DNA from: Certhia americana
Lineage: Eukaryota > Chordata > Aves > Passeriformes > Certhiidae
Length of the DNA stretch: 64,000 bases
Reading direction: 5' to 3'
Assembly: GCA_018697195.1 (NCBI GenBank)
Contig: CM031858.1
Location: forward strand, 106,769,277-106,833,276
A program made the translations under genes and the position numbers. The notes beneath the pieces are model-generated. The model saw only the letters and a program-made list of their open reading frames with translations, made no database searches and was not told the DNA's origin. This document shows, piece after piece, positions 27,996-42,153 of this stretch. How positions within the stretch are numbered: the first letter of the stretch is position 1; each line of letters starts with the position of its first letter.

Positions 27996-30900
27996 AAGAA
28001 AAACAGTTTAAAGGATAGAGAAATAAATGATTTTGTGTCCAGCCAGCTCTTGCTGACACAGTTTTAATTAACAATTATTAGTATAATAAGCCAAAATCTA
28101 TCAGCATGAGATAGTACTTAATAGAAGAGTTATATAGTAGAGTTATAGCACCTACCATAAATCTTAATTCTAGATCCCGATTCCTTTCTGATCAGAATTA
28201 CTGTCCTAACACTACAAACATGGAGAACCAGTAATATGCCAAGGTATGGACTCCTCTGGCGAGGTCAAGGCCTTCAGCTAATAAAATTTACCTGAGAACA
28301 AGGTGTCAGGTCAGTAATAAAGTTCTAACTTTCCCTTTTCAGTACTCATTTAAATCAAAGGTAATTATATGTCCCTGGGGCAATTAAGCTAAGCAGTAAA
28401 GGAGCTAAAAACACTCTGAGCAATTCTCCGGGGAAACACATGGGCATAATCCAAAATTCAGTGGCTTAGTGGAAAGACTGAACCAGTTCACAGGACTTTG
28501 GTTCATACACCTTATTAAAAAATGCATTAAATCTTCCCTACTGTTTATAAAAAATGTATTCTAAGATACTGCCAAGGTTTATAGAGAATTGTTACTGCAG
28601 ATTAAATCTGTTTGTTATGTAATAATGGGCAGGACACAGTCTCCATAAAACCTAAGATAATCATCTAATGCAAATATACATAAATGGAAACTTTACACAA
28701 ACACAAAGGGTATTTGCATCAGCAAGTGGAAGCAAGGACACCAGGCAGATAAACGGTGCTCTCTGAGGAGTGTTAGTGGTGAAGGCTGGGCTGGGAGGAG
28801 GTCTCCGAATGCCTGCTGTGAGCCATTCAACCTGGATGCCAAAGACCCCACTGAGGCTCAGCTGTTTCCTGTGCTGCTCAAAGTAAAAAGTATCTGCAGT
28901 CATCCCACTATGCCTTTACCAGGCCAAAAAGAAAGAAAACTCTTCTGGCAATTTCATTATTCCTCCATACAGAAGAGTACTACCAAATTTCAGACTGATC
29001 ATTGTATTTAGTCAGATTCTTGTAACTTGATATTGGCATGTTAAAGGAAGGTAATGCTCCCAAAGCAGAGCCACTTAAAAGGACATGTGATCCCTGAATC
29101 TATGTATATTGCATTTATCACAAAAAGATAAAACGAATAAACGTGATATATATGCTCAGCACAAATTTAATTCGAAACAGACACCACAAAACCATGACTG
29201 GTCATTACTGTTATTTAATTAAAATGGAATGAATAGGTTAAATCTTTCAAAGAGACACTGAATGCCATCAAACAGAATAAAGTCCAGGTGCCTGCTTGGG
29301 ATAAACTAACATTACTCTCTTGTTCCTGGATTTGAGCAGATAGGAGAAGAAGATCTAGTTGTGTTTGTGTAACTTTGTGTGCTTTAAATGTTGGGGACAC
29401 AATGCATAGACCTTAGAAAAGACATAGGCTTGCTGCAAAGAGTTAAAACTAGGAGTGTTATAGTTCACTTTCTGGGAAAAAATATAAGGGTTTTTTAATC
29501 AGTGAAAAAAAAAAACAAAAAAGCTTAAGGACAAGATACGAGCCTAGAGAATGGATAGAAAGAAAAAGATCTTATCCTTGAAGAAAAAGTTATGCTGGAA
29601 AAAGCAAACCTTGGTACTGCTCAGGGAATACTTACCCCTGCCAATGGAGGTGTCTACAGCAGAGAAGCTGTTAGAAACTGTTGCTAATTTGATTAGACAA
29701 TATTAGGTTATGTGGTTACAACAAGGAACACTGCCCTGACCCCTTGAACCCCAGACTCAGTACCACCCTCCTGGGCTGCTCCTGTGTGGCATCAGGGGTG
29801 TCCCAATCTCTTCATAGCCCAGGGGAGGGCTGTGGGGCTGAGTGCCTGCCTGTGCCCCTTCCCTGGAACTGAGGGGAAAGGCTTTTCTCAGGCTTCCCCT
29901 CTTTCCTGACCAGATGCTCAGTCTGTGAGCTTACAAATCTCTGTCTGCAATGGGGTGTTCAAAAAAATGGTCAGCCAGGCCGAGTATATGACAGGAAGGA
30001 AAACATCATGAAGCTGCCACTCCTGGCCCTTTTTATTTTGCTCTCTGACCCTTTTTGTTTTATTTGTTGTACTCAGTATAATGGAAGGGAACATCTGGAC
30101 TCTAGTGACAGCAACCAAATTTGCATGCATATAGCAGATAATTAAGCACGTGTCTATCTGCAGCTGCAAACAGCAATTAGTCATAGATAGCTTTGCACAC
30201 CCCTTCCTGCCTATTCTTCTGTTCCCCTCAGAGAGCCCTCTCACGTGCACATCTCTGAGAGGCACTGAGTGCTGGCCTCCTTTTTATTTGTGAAGACAGT
30301 TGTGCAGCTGAGCTTAAACCCTTTAATATAACTTTGAATAGGATGAACTTCCTCTGATCAATTCATATCAATTTCCAGTAGAAACGGCTTTCTGCATAAG
30401 ACATGATGCAGTGACCCAAATCAAAACATCCGTGCATAGCCGAGACTATAAGCAGATTTCATTCCTAGTTCCTCCTCTTAGATCTGAGGAAACAGCTCTA
30501 GAGAGTCACTTCTGACTGCTGATATTTTGTGTGGCTGACTCTTGCCTCTCTGCAGTTGCCCAAGGCAAATACTTGCCTTCCCTGCTTCCTGCAGCTAGGA
30601 AGAAGTTTACATTTGCCCTACAGCCTCCACCCCAGAGCCATGAAGGGTATTTTATAGCATCTTTTTCTACCAAGTAACTGCATTTATCCTATGCCTGTCT
30701 TTTTAGTTGCAGAGTCCCCTGGCAAAGAAACCATAGATAGCATTTTGTTGCCTAGAACAGGTGTCCTCATTTTTCCTGTGATAGAATCAAATTTTCTAGA
30801 TGGGTAAAATAGAAGCTGCTCAGCACTGCAACTAAGAGACACAATTTAGAGTAATCTACAAAGCAGAGCAAATTTCTAATTTGTTGAAAACCAAAGACTA

Positions 30901-33900
30901 TATTGCAAATTCCTAAATTTCAGGCTCTGGCATCATATCTTTTAATTTATCTGTATGCTAAAATGGAGTGTAGTATTAGGGTGGGCTTCAGCTGGGGCAG
31001 GCTCAAGTTGGAGAAGAAAGGGCTGGAGTGTGATCAAAGAGACCCCTGTGCCTCAAGCAGGGATTAGATTCAATGGAATAGCTTCACAATCTGGACAACA
31101 GTGATTATTCCATGTGGCGCTTTGCATTTGTTCGTTGTATGACACAGCTGCCTGATCAAGGCTTTTGTTGAGGTAAGAGTCTACATAATGCTCTCTGCTG
31201 GGGAATTCCTGTGCATGTTTGAAATAACACTCTTGGGTATAATTTGCAATGTTCCCATTGGATTTACTTCTGTGTGTTAATAAAATACAGGCATTCCCAG
31301 CTATAACATATTGACACAAATTGCAGAAACTGCTTACCTTAAGGAGTCATTTGAAAACAGTTTCAGAAACTTATTAAGGCCTAGAGATCTGTTGGAAAAC
31401 AAAAGTTTGCTTCTATATAGATAACATGAATCTCCTGCTTCAGTGGGCAACACCAATGAGGTTTTTTGTGAATGCTCTGTAACAGCAATGAACAAAACAA
31501 CCCTGGCTGGCACCAACAAGTGCTGTAACACTGTCACATGCATTTGTATTTCATGCATAGCTGTGCTTACAGGAGCACATTCCACCACCAAATCCAGACA
31601 AAAATGTTAAGGCTTTTACTATTAGGCTAGGTGAACTCATTATTTTTCATTTGGGAACCCACAGAAAGTTACAAAATATGTGGACCTATTTGATTTTAAG
31701 CAAGTGGAATGTCTAGACAGACTTCCAGGGCATACAAAATCAGCCAGTAGCACTGATAACACCCTCTTGAGTAAGACCCATAGCATTTGTGGAGCACTGT
31801 GGTTACTCATCTCACAACTTCAGGTGGACAAAAATTGGTTGTCTACTCTAAACTTTCTATAATCAGTGGAAGAGGGTTAGTTATCCCCAAACAAAACCAC
31901 GCCCAGACACCATCTCAAACATATGCTGTAAGAACACATGGCAGCAGCCAACCTAGCTCTGGACTCCAAACAAGAAACCCACTGGACTTTTTCCCTGAAG
32001 ATGGATGCAGCACTTGATTATACTTTAGTCCTCAGGAATACTCAGCCCACCTTACGACCCAACTATAGAAATATCATATTGTGGTGTTGTGCAGGCCACA
32101 GAGAAGAAAAGAACAAGCCACAGGAAATTACCTCCTGCTTCAAATTACAGGGAAAATTGGACATCATAAGTGCTTTTGACACTCATCCTTTTCAATACTG
32201 AGTCACCCAGACATAGCATGGTTAGCTTCTGGCATCTCCATATGATGAATTACTTTTTTCTGTGCTTTGTATGATTTGAAGCTTGAGAATCTAAGAAGAA
32301 AACGTAGGTTTAACCCAAATGGAAGGCACATAAAGTAAAGAGATGTGAGATAGAAGGCGTATTTATGTGTGCTTGTATATGTACAACCCCTCTAAAAATA
32401 GATTAGTGCAAGAGCTATCAAAATGAAAGAAATGGAAAGGAAAACAGAGGAATGCTTGCTGGATGAACTGCAGTAGAAAATAGTATTTGAGAAAAAATGC
32501 TAATGGACTGAAAAATGGGAAAGTGTACTGAAAAAATATAAGATTGTTTCTCCTTGTGCTGTGCCTGGTAAATGAGCTCTGAAGAAATGGTCTGCAGTAA
32601 AAGCACAGCTTTTCGCACTCTATTATTCTGGTTATTGCCATGCATAACTCATAGTGGCTAAAATTATGCAACTTGGTTTAAGGTACTTGCCTTGTATGTT
32701 GCTCTCAGCCTCACAAAACGTGTTTGTAGAGCAATTAATTGTGAGTCAGTACAGGATAAGTCACCCAATGTATGGTTTTAAAGGGCACTGTGCTTTCAGA
32801 AAGGCAGGAATGTTTTTGGATTCCAAATGCACCTTTAAAAAGAGGAGGGTTATTGAATTTGATATTAAGCTGTTACTTTAATAAAAATCTTGTTGCAAGT
32901 TAAGATTTGTAAGTTACTCCTGTGGTTACCATTACACACACCCAGAATCTTGACTTTGACGTCTACCTTTATCTGCAATGCAGTGTTTTGCTTGCAGAAC
33001 TGCCACTTCTTGTAGTGGGAACTGATTCTGGTAGTCACTGCTTCGAGGAATCTATAATTGTCAAGAGTGTTTCCCAATTCACATACCTTGGTTAACAAGT
33101 GCCCAAATAGGAACATATTCTAAATTACTTTGTACAGAATATGTATGCCAAATAAATGGCCCGTGTTTCCAGAATTAAGTGGAAGAATGAAAAACCTAAT
33201 GGTAAGCAAAAAGAGAAATCATTTCTTATTCTTATTTTATTCTTATTAATAGGAACTCAGCTGTTTGCTTATTTCATTAAGTACCAGGAGGTAACACATA
33301 CATTCCTGGGTTTGCTAATTTTATTACACAACTGTCAGCTCTAAGTCTAGTTGGTAAAGCAACAGCTCCCAGTCCCTTCAATTCTCTTTAAATGTTGGCT
33401 ACAGAAAATAATCTCACCAAATTACATGAGTATACTTTTTATGTCTGCTTTACATTGTTACACATCAAAATGTGAAGAATCTTCCATTCATATCAACTGG
33501 CATCCCATTCACTTAAATTAATGTTCATGACTACAGAACAACAAATTAAGGAAAAGACTGCAATGAAGATTACTTAAGCATGTGGCTTTATTTAGCTGTT
33601 GTCTCCAGATAATGCTGTAACCTGAGTGTATCTAAATACACATACTGTCTGAGTACACCCTTAAAAGATGAACCCTTCACTTCAGGTTTATACAAATAGA
33701 CACCATGACTTTTCTTGCAGGTTAAATGGTTCTCTAAATTAAATGGTGCAACTACTTATTTTCTTGAGTGAGCAGCAAAAGTTGTCAGACCAAAACACGT
33801 TTCATAGATGAAAAGCTAGTATCCAGAAATAAAAACTTTGATATATGAGGTAGCATCTGTCTCTCAATATGGTTTCTAGGGTTTTTTCTGACTTGTGATA

Positions 33901-36670
33901 TATGCTGCAGATCGTACTGCTTCTTTTTAAAAGCCAGTTGCCACTTCTATGTGTGCAAGCCTCAGAGAAGAGTTTTGTAAAGAACAGAGCACTGTACTCC
34001 AGAAGACATGATTAAACTCCCAAAACATAAGGAAGTGAAGTAACTGGGGACAAAGGCAGCAATAACTAAGTAGGTGTAAATGCAAGGGAAGGAGCTCACC
34101 ATCTTTGTAGGTATGGTTTGTATGTACACTGCTGACAGAGCTGCTCAAATGGACATGTCCTGCGTGATCTATTCCAGCCACAGAAAGTCAAAATGCTTTA
34201 GTGTGAGGCAGTTGTAGACCACCAAATGTCTTGATGTAGCATAGCCACCAATGTTGAAGCATGAAATTATTGTGTATTACAATCCCATCAACAGATATGA
34301 CAACCAATGCATGGACAATTTAGGTGGCTTGCTGAAAGGCACTGGTGAAGTGAGTTCCTTCATATGTGACTGACATATGACTGTCAGGGGACAGTGGTTT
34401 CTTGGACCATGAGGTAATACTCCCATCTAAAAGTGTACAGAAAATGTGAAAACAGGCCAAAAGGAACATCTGCACAAGAATTCATTGTTTGCAGTTTTTA
34501 CTAATACCAAGAGTGGGAGATTCACAATCTCCCGCTGAGTTCTCGTCTGCTTTCATGGGTTGTACCAAGCCATCAGCCCACCAGGCTTTTTTTTTCTTAT
34601 GTCTTCCTTTCTGTTTACCTCAACTATTGGGCATTGCAGTTGTGACAATCTTTCAAAGCAAGGACTATAAAGCTAGGTCTTACTCTCCTCTAGATGATTA
34701 TTTGGATAATCTGGCTACATTAACTAGTGTTTCATGTCAGAAAAAACCTGTCACCAGTGGGGTCTGCTGACATTTTTGTCAATAGTATTTTAAACAAAAG
34801 ATTCCCCGCACTAAGTCTAGGAACAAAACAAGGGAAAAGAAATAAAGATTTCAAAACTGAAAAACAAAAAGTGATGCCTAATGGCCAAAATAAAGCCTCT
34901 GGAGCTCAATTCTGTTAAATGGCCTTTCCATTTCTGTAGCAAAGGACGACAGAAAGAAGAAAGTGAAAACTGTTTAAATGCAACCCATAGAACATATATA
35001 ATGCCAAAAGTCTCAAATGGAAGTAGGAAAGTACAAATGTTGCTGACAAATGTTCTTTAAATAATCTCACTTCAAATAACTGCATCAAGCTGCTTGACAC
35101 CTGTGAGAAAATATTTACTGCAAAAATAGTGAAAGAAAAATAAGCCTTAGTAATATATTACCTTTATTATGTTCCAAACAATTCAAAATATGTTTTATGG
35201 GGAGGTTTTGATTACTGTAAGTGACAAGGATTGGGGAGAGCACTAACACAAAGGGTGTTTATTGAGGCTGATAGGTTTGCCACAGGTTATCTATGGCCTT
35301 GCTGATTACTTGCTTCTCATCACAATCTTGAAAGTACAAAGGTACTTCCTCACTATCTGGGTAAATGATTTGTTGACAAATATTATATATATAGTTAGAT
35401 ACATGTGCATGTATATAGAGGAACATACAGAAAAAATGCTTCACAAATGCAACTGGTCTGTGAAGTAGCTTCATGCACAAATGAACAACGCAGGAAAACT
35501 GAAGGGCCCCTTCAAAGCAGATCAGCAAAAATGATTAGAGGTTTAAAATTTATGACCTGCTTGTGAAAGGTCAAGGTTGCTATTTGTTGTAAAATTTAAA
35601 GAATAACAGGGCCTCAGTCAAGAGCCCATAATGTAGAAACAAGGATATTGAGTGGAACAAAAAATCATTATATGCTCTAGTTTGGGCAAGACATACTACC
35701 TCACCTTCCATACACAAAACCATTAAGCTCACCTGTTTTAATCTGCCACTAACCCCCTGTTTCTATAAGAAAGATGTATGTAATTGTTTTCCTTGTTGAC
35801 TGGAGCAAGAACATGAGGGAAATTAATTGACAGGCTCTCCATACTCAATGTATTTCAAGGACATTCAGAAAAAGATTTTTCTTTTACCATTTAGATAAAT
35901 TTGTTCAGACTCCACAGAAAGGACTGGGCTAGAACTGGTGGATTTCCGGTGATCTCTTTGGGCTTTAAATTTCCTGCTGTGTGGCAATACAGAGCAGGTA
36001 TTTTTATGACCAGATGTAGATCTGAACTTGGCAGGAAGTCATTCCTCTGAAAGTGAAACATTTTAAATTGGCTCTTAAAAATTCAAGTGGCATGATTATT
36101 TTGAGTGGATGTCTTTCCAATTAATTTTTATAAAACAGGACAGCATGTGGATGCTGCCTGAACAGAGCAGCTGTTAGTATTTAACACTTGTGTATTCCTT
36201 TGTTTTCTCTGGAACTGTGTGCATATGTTTGGTCATTAGCACATTCTGGGAAAAAAATTCCAACACTAAAAAGCTCTGTTATTTAGCATTCTTTATATAG
36301 CAAAAATTATACACCTTTAGATAAAAATAACTCTGTGTGACTGCACATCAATTTATCCCATTATATGACTGATTATACATTGGGTCCAGAGCAACAATGT
36401 GTGGATAAAAATAAACATTATCTAATACAAGCAAATATGAAAAAAAATTGCCCTTTCTTGCTCTGTCTCATCATTCTCTCTTCTTTTTGAATTTCCAAGA
36501 ACTTTACCTGTTCTGACCCAGCTACCTCTGTCATTTCTCTGTGCAGAAGTGACACAGTACAGCCTGTGTTACAGACTAAATGAGAGCAGCCACAAATCAG
36601 TGCTCAAGAGACCAGGACTTAAAGATCAGCCACCTTCTATCTGATAGCTGAACATACACAAAAGGCTTCC

Positions 36671-36773
36671 TAAAAAAGCAAAAAACCAAAACCAAACAAA
36701 AACCCCCAAACAAACAAACAAACAAAAACAAAATACACAAAACCAAACAAACACCAAAAAAAAACCCAACGCA
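36671..36773 (+). repeat. A/C low-complexity tract, (CAAA)n-like
   Basis: About 100 bases of A with C interruptions, containing a short pure CAAA run near 36709-36726. Confidence 0.9.
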
Positions 36774-39700
36774 AAACAGAAAACTTGACAGGAAGGAGTA
36801 CTTGATTCTGAAGTAAGGTCCACTACAAAGAAATAGTGGTTATTCTTCTTCTTACTATTACTGTAACTCTTTTTAATTGAAGGAAAGGGTCAAAGGACTA
36901 CCCTTGGAATACTTTGGATGAAGAGACTCATTGAGCCTGTTCTATTTTACCAGGGTATGTATGCATATTCCTTGTCTATTGACAGAACAGACAAATCGTT
37001 TCATGTGTGTGTCCTCAGGCAGGGTTTAGCCCTCAAAAGGACAATGCATATTAATCAGGAAATGTCAAGAGCCAGCTCTGAAGATTAGCTTGGCTTTGTA
37101 GTATTGCTTAGTTGCTGTGCTGTATGGAAAATGCATGATGATAACCGATGTAGTGCTCACCACTCATAAATATTTAAGTGACAAGACACAATAGACAGGC
37201 ATCTTTATTGTTCAATATCAGAGGTAGAGTGTGAGGCACAAAGCACAAGAATAAGTGACTAGCTACTGTAAAAGTACATTTCCTTAGAAATGTACTTGTG
37301 AACTTAATATTTTTTTCCTTTTCCTATTCAAAAAGGGAAGATTCCCCCCATTTATATATTCACTAGCCATTACTGCCAGTCACTGACACAGATAAGCTCC
37401 CTTTGATGGTTTGGAAAAGATGTCTGTACTCTGGATTGCAACACCCCTTCATAGCCAACAATGGGACTACATCTGATATTGAACTAGAACAGCAAATCCT
37501 CAAAAAGGAGTTCAAAATTACAGAAGAAGATTCTACAAGTTTGTGTCTGAGATTCAAAACCTGTGGGAGATGTCTTTAAGATTTTAATAATTATTTCCAA
37601 CATATCACATTTTCTGCAACACAGAGGAAAAAAGTTAATTCCATTCTGAAGGATTTTGCTTCTCTCTACTGAAATGAGCAGTGATTCTAACTTAAATGAT
37701 TGTCAGGTATTCTAAATCCACTGCTGAAATTTCATCACCATCTTAAAAACTATAAATTGTTCCAGCCTTATTGAGGTGTTTCAGGACAGAGGTAGAGTTT
37801 GGAACAATATAGGTAAAGAGAAACCCAGCAAAATCAGATTTAGGGCACTCTGAGACAGAAACAAGGGGTTAGATTGCGGCATCCAGACACAGTGGAGAAG
37901 AGACTTGAGACAAGTGGGACCCAATTTACAGACTATGAAAATGATATTAAAGAAAATATGAATATAGGCCTGCCCTTGGTTTTAACTCTTTTTTCTCTAA
38001 TGCTTAATCAATATGCTTTTCTGTAATAATTAATTTCCTGCTACTTCAGCTTCTGCTATTCACTGTTGTTTATTAGTAGGGCTAAATTCCAGTTAGACTG
38101 TGGAGGAAAAACATCAGTATTTTTTACTCATGGATCAGTGTGTGATGACTAGCAGGACCTCCCCCTGTCAGAAGCACAAAGACAGGGCAGAAACTTGTAA
38201 AGCTTCTCAAAGGGAAGAGCAGTTGAGTATTCAAAGGCACAGGCTGTCTTGAACCACAACAGCAGTGTCATGCAAAGGAGCTGTAACACCACCGAAATTG
38301 TGCATCCTGTATGGGATGTGAATCTTGTAGGTACCTTACCTTTCATTTATCTAACAGCTTCTGGGAAGCTAGAGTAAAAGTCTTGGAACTTTCAGGCCAG
38401 TTAATTTATTAAAAGTACAATCCTTGCTCACCAGTAACTTCACTGTCCTTGAGTAATTACAAATCAGTTGCCTCAACCTTTTTTCATGAGTGGTGAGATG
38501 CCACAGCAATACAGGTTGTTCAGTACTGCCCTGCAGGCAGCAGTGAGGTGAGGGGAAAGCGGGCCCCTGACTGATCCCTCTGCTGAAATTGTTGGCTGAT
38601 AGTGGCTGATGACTGCCTATTTTGCTGATGATAGTATGCCACCAGGGATTTAAAAAAACCCAACCAAACACAAAAAACCTCAAGAAAGTTGCTTAGGGTG
38701 TTGTTAGACTGCAAAGTCAATGTTAGCTTCGATTGGCACGTACAAGTCATCCATGCAGTCCTGTGCACTGCGGTTTCCTCGCTCCCTTGGCCATTTTTAG
38801 CAGGATGAATCAGTGACACATCCTCCATGTGAATCAAACTAATTGTAACCCATCACAAGACCTCATCTGCTGTTACAGGGTAAGGAGACCTACAGCTCTG
38901 CTAACTTCCAATCCAATTCTGCAGGAAAATTAGGTTGAAATGCAGATCACAACAAGATGGACACTATAAAACTGCTGCTGCTCAGCTGATGAAGTCAAAT
39001 TGCATGTGTCAACTTCTTTCATTAAGGAAGGTGTGTTCAATGTCTTACTTTTCTACTTGAACAGCTGAAGTGCAGTTTCATTCTGCCTTTTTTTTTCATA
39101 CACTTAGTGTTTCTGTAGAGTTGATTCAGCTATTCACATCTTGAGTTTGAAAAATTAATAGCTAGCTAGTGGGTACTTATAAAAACATTTGTTACAGAAG
39201 ACAAATTATCAGTGCCAGACCTCATCAAGGTCTGGAGAAACTCAGTACTATAAAGATCTCAAAAGAATTCTAGCTTCTTGTGCATGGGACCCAAACCTGC
39301 AGGAAGCACACAGCTCTGCTATGCTATTATTAAACACAGGGGCAAGGAAACAGGAGTGTAGCATTGGAGAAATGGATTAGGTGTTGCACAAAGGACTTGG
39401 CTCTTTGCTGCTCCTCAGAAACTTGGAGGTAGGAGTTAACCTATGACAAGCTTTCAAGAAATCCATAAGAAGATTCATTGCCTCTTGATTGATTACATCT
39501 GACAAAGGGAAAGGATATAATAAACTGCTCCACTATGAACCCCTGCCCACAGAATCCTGCCTGGCAGATAATATTACAGGAGTGATTGTTTTCATTTGGA
39601 ATGCAGTGTCTTGAAACAGAGAGCCTGAAACAGAGAATAAGGGCAGTGCAACTGCAACCTGCAATTTCCTTTTAGTGAGGCTGCTTGCATTTCTGGAGTC

Positions 39701-41048
39701 CAAATTTCACAGATAACCTGTAAACACACTGGAGATCACGCTGTTCCCTAGTCATGCTGTGCTGACTTTCTAGAAGCCCTTTAGGGTTTCTAGGCTGCGT
39801 AGATCATGCTGTTTTGGAGATGTGTATTGTAACAGAAGATGTGTCCTTTTTAAACACCCCTGAGTTTCCAGCCCCACTCAGTAAGACAGAGGGGCTGGCA
39901 ATCAGCCAAAGGACGTGATTCACACCTGACAGATAACAGAAGCCTCCTGGTACTGGGTAATCCACACCTTTCAAGAACTGTTTTTTCAAGAAGTTATTGG
40001 TACAGAGTTATTTCCTGAGGGGATGGTAGCGATTCCCACAAGGCATGTATATGGCAGCTTGATTCACAGGAAGACAGACGTTTGGCTTGACAGGGAAAAG
40101 GGGTTGCTACTAAAAGTAGTGTTTGGTCCCATTCTTTTGTACGCTGCCAAGGGGAGGTGGGGGAAGTCTGAGCCTTAAATTTTTCTCAAGAGCAGTTGTA
40201 GCATTCTTCTAGCTGTCAGGAAGCAAAACCAGTTTGTTGGTATTAGCCTTCATATTCACCCAAATTTAAGCACAGCAAAGAAAGCTTCTTCTTGCAAAGA
40301 GGGATGAAAACAATGTGGGTGTATTTTCAGTGTCCAGGTACTTGGCCATTTTGGGTTGTAATGGATACATTTACAAGAGTGTATTTTCTCACCCATCCTG
40401 TGCTTGGAAATGCCTGCCAGACTAGCTTGTATCTGAATCAAACTTGCAAATACTGATTTTTACTGACAGCACCACAGGTAAGTTCACATTGCTAATTGTG
40501 AAGGTATGTGTCAAGAGATAGGGAGCAAATTCCTAGAAACCCTTGCTTCCCAGACTTGCACTGAGGAGGTCACAAAGTCACCATTGTATGAAAGAGGTAC
40601 TTCTACTCTCTGTTCTAGTGACTGCAGTCACTGAATAAAACCACTATTAAAAAAAAAAATAAAATCAATTCTCTGGGAATGGAAAGCTGCATTATCAGAG
40701 GAGGACTTTGGACTTCTCTTCTTTACACTCTAGTGCTGGCTGCAGCCCTAGCTGCTGCAACCCACCCATTAAAAACTGCAGTGGGTTTTGCAAGAAGCCA
40801 CAGGATTGTGGAGAGCCCACCTGAGGGCAGGAGGGTGGGTGGCAGCCACCTGTGCCTGTGCAGTGCCTGCCTGCACAGCAAAGTGAGGCGCGAGGATGGG
40901 AAGGAAAGGGCAGCACATGGGGACAGGGACAGCTCCCCACGTGGGCACCCCTAAGCCAAGCATCAGTGCCTGCCTCTCTCCTGTTGGTGCCATTCCCAGG
41001 GCTGGGGTACGGCAGCCACAGGCAGAGTCCTGGCAGCCAGGAGGGCCA

Positions 41049-41642
41049 AGCATGTCCTGGGGGGGCATCAGGCACAGCATCACCAGCCAGGCAAGGGAGG
41101 GGATTGTCCCACTCTGCTCTGTGCTGGGGTGGCATCACCTTGAGTGCTGGGGGCAGGTTTGGTCACCACAATATAAGAAAGACATTGAGCTATTAGAGAG
41201 TGTCCAAAGGAGGGCAACAAAGATGGTGAAGGGTTTGAAGGAGAAGCCATATGAGGAGCGACTGAAGTCACTTTGCTTGTTCAGCCTGGAGGAGGCTGAG
41301 GGGTGACCGCATTGCAGCCTTCAACATCCTCGTGAAGGGAAGCAGAGGGACGGATACTGTCCTCTCCTCTGTGGTGATCAGTGACAGGACTCGAGGGAAT
41401 GAAGCTGTGTCAGGGGAAGTTTAGGTTGGATATTATAATAAAAAATTCTTCACTGAGAGAGTGATTGGGCTTTGGGATCCTCTGCCCAGGGAACTGGTGG
41501 AGTCACCGTCCCTGGATGTGTATAAAAAAGGATTGGACGAAGCACTCAGTGCCAAAGTTTAGTTGATGAGGAGGTGTTAAGTCATAGGTTGGACCTGATG
41601 ATCTCGAAGGTCCTTTCCAACCTAGTTCATTCTGTAATTTTG
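41049..41642 (+). mobile_element. CR1 LINE 3' fragment, + orientation, upstream of TTC39C
   Basis: Landmarks run in CR1 order: CACAGCATCACCAGCC, then CACAATATAAGAAAGACATT, TCCAAAGGAGGGCAACAAAG, TTCAGCCTGGAGGAGGCTGA, GGGATCCTCTGCCCAGGGAA and the 3' end GTTGGACCTGATGATCTCGA ... TTTCCAACCTAGTTCATTCT. It is a 5'-truncated, degraded copy running directly into a second CR1 piece. Confidence 0.92.
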
Positions 41643-41644
41643 TG

Positions 41645-41836
41645 ACAAGGTTCTTCACCCAGAGTGTGTTCGAGAGTGTGTTCGAACAGGCTCTCCAGGG
41701 AAGTGGTCTCAGCACCAAGCCTGCCAGAGTTCAAGAAGTGTTTGGACAATGCCCTCAGGCACACAGTGAGATGTCTGGGGCGTCTGTGCAGGGACAGGAG
41801 TTGAACTCGAAGACCCTTGTGGATCCCTTCCAAACC
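41645..41836 (+). mobile_element. Second CR1 LINE fragment, + orientation, abutting the TTC39C CpG island
   Basis: It starts AAGGTTCTTCACCCAGAG, continues GGCTCTCCAGGGAAGTGGTC and CACCAAGCCTGCCAGAGTTC, and ends near CTTGTGGATCCCTTCCAAAC. This is the last part of a CR1 of a different subfamily from its neighbour. GC-rich promoter sequence begins within about 20 bases of its end. Confidence 0.9.
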
Positions 41837-41963
41837 AAGAGAGTCGGTGACTCAGCGAGAGGCTGCCGAAGGCTCCGCGGCCAGGGCCGTCAGCGCAGCC
41901 CCAACAGCGGAGGAGCCGCCCCTCAGCCTCGGCGCCCCCGGCCCCTCACCCGGCGCCGGCCCC

Positions 41964-41996
41964 GCGCCTGCGCGGCCTCGTGGCGGCGCCTGCGCG
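41964..41996. promoter_or_regulatory. Paired NRF1-like sites in TTC39C promoter
   Basis: GCGCCTGCGC occurs at 41964-41973 and again at 41986-41995, about two helical turns apart. The consensus core is GCGCAYGCGC, so each differs at one central base. Confidence 0.5.
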
Positions 41997-42135
41997 CTGG
42001 GGCGCGGGGCAGGCGCCGCCGCTTTCGGAGCGATTGCGGGCGCGGAGCGGCTGCGGCACCGCTGAGTTCGCGCCTCAGCGGGCACCGGGTGCTCCCGGCT
42101 CCTCGCAGGCACGCCGAGGCAGCACCAGGCTGCCC

Positions 42136-42150
42136 GGGAAGGGGTGGGGT

Positions 42151-42153
<3 letters not shown>
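42136..42153 (+). promoter_or_regulatory. Predicted G-quadruplex in TTC39C 5' leader
   Basis: Four runs of at least three G with loops of one or two bases (GGG-AA-GGGG-T-GGGG-T-GGG) fit the intramolecular G4 rule. It lies about 85 bases before the ATG on the coding strand, so it could form in DNA or in the mRNA leader if transcription starts upstream. Confidence 0.6.

Larger units (their letters stand above)
23666..41048. other. Intergenic region between LAMA3 and TTC39C
   Basis: About 17 kb of mostly AT-rich DNA. Open frames are short, lack splice context and resemble nothing I know. Recognised contents are an LTR-like remnant (27440-27995), a CR1 scrap (25452-25497), (CAAA)-type tracts near 25015 and 36671, and a GC-richer patch around 29730-29920 that I cannot assign. 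No RNA gene or CpG island is visible until the TTC39C promoter. Confidence 0.6.

Noticed and set aside
27747..28067. 106-codon open frame in the intergenic region
   Set aside because: It lies in LTR-like repeat sequence and has no similarity to a known protein.
40679..41306. Overlapping open frames on both strands near 40.7-41.3 kb
   Set aside because: They fall in GC-rich DNA and CR1 sequence, with no start context, splice pattern or recognisable protein.
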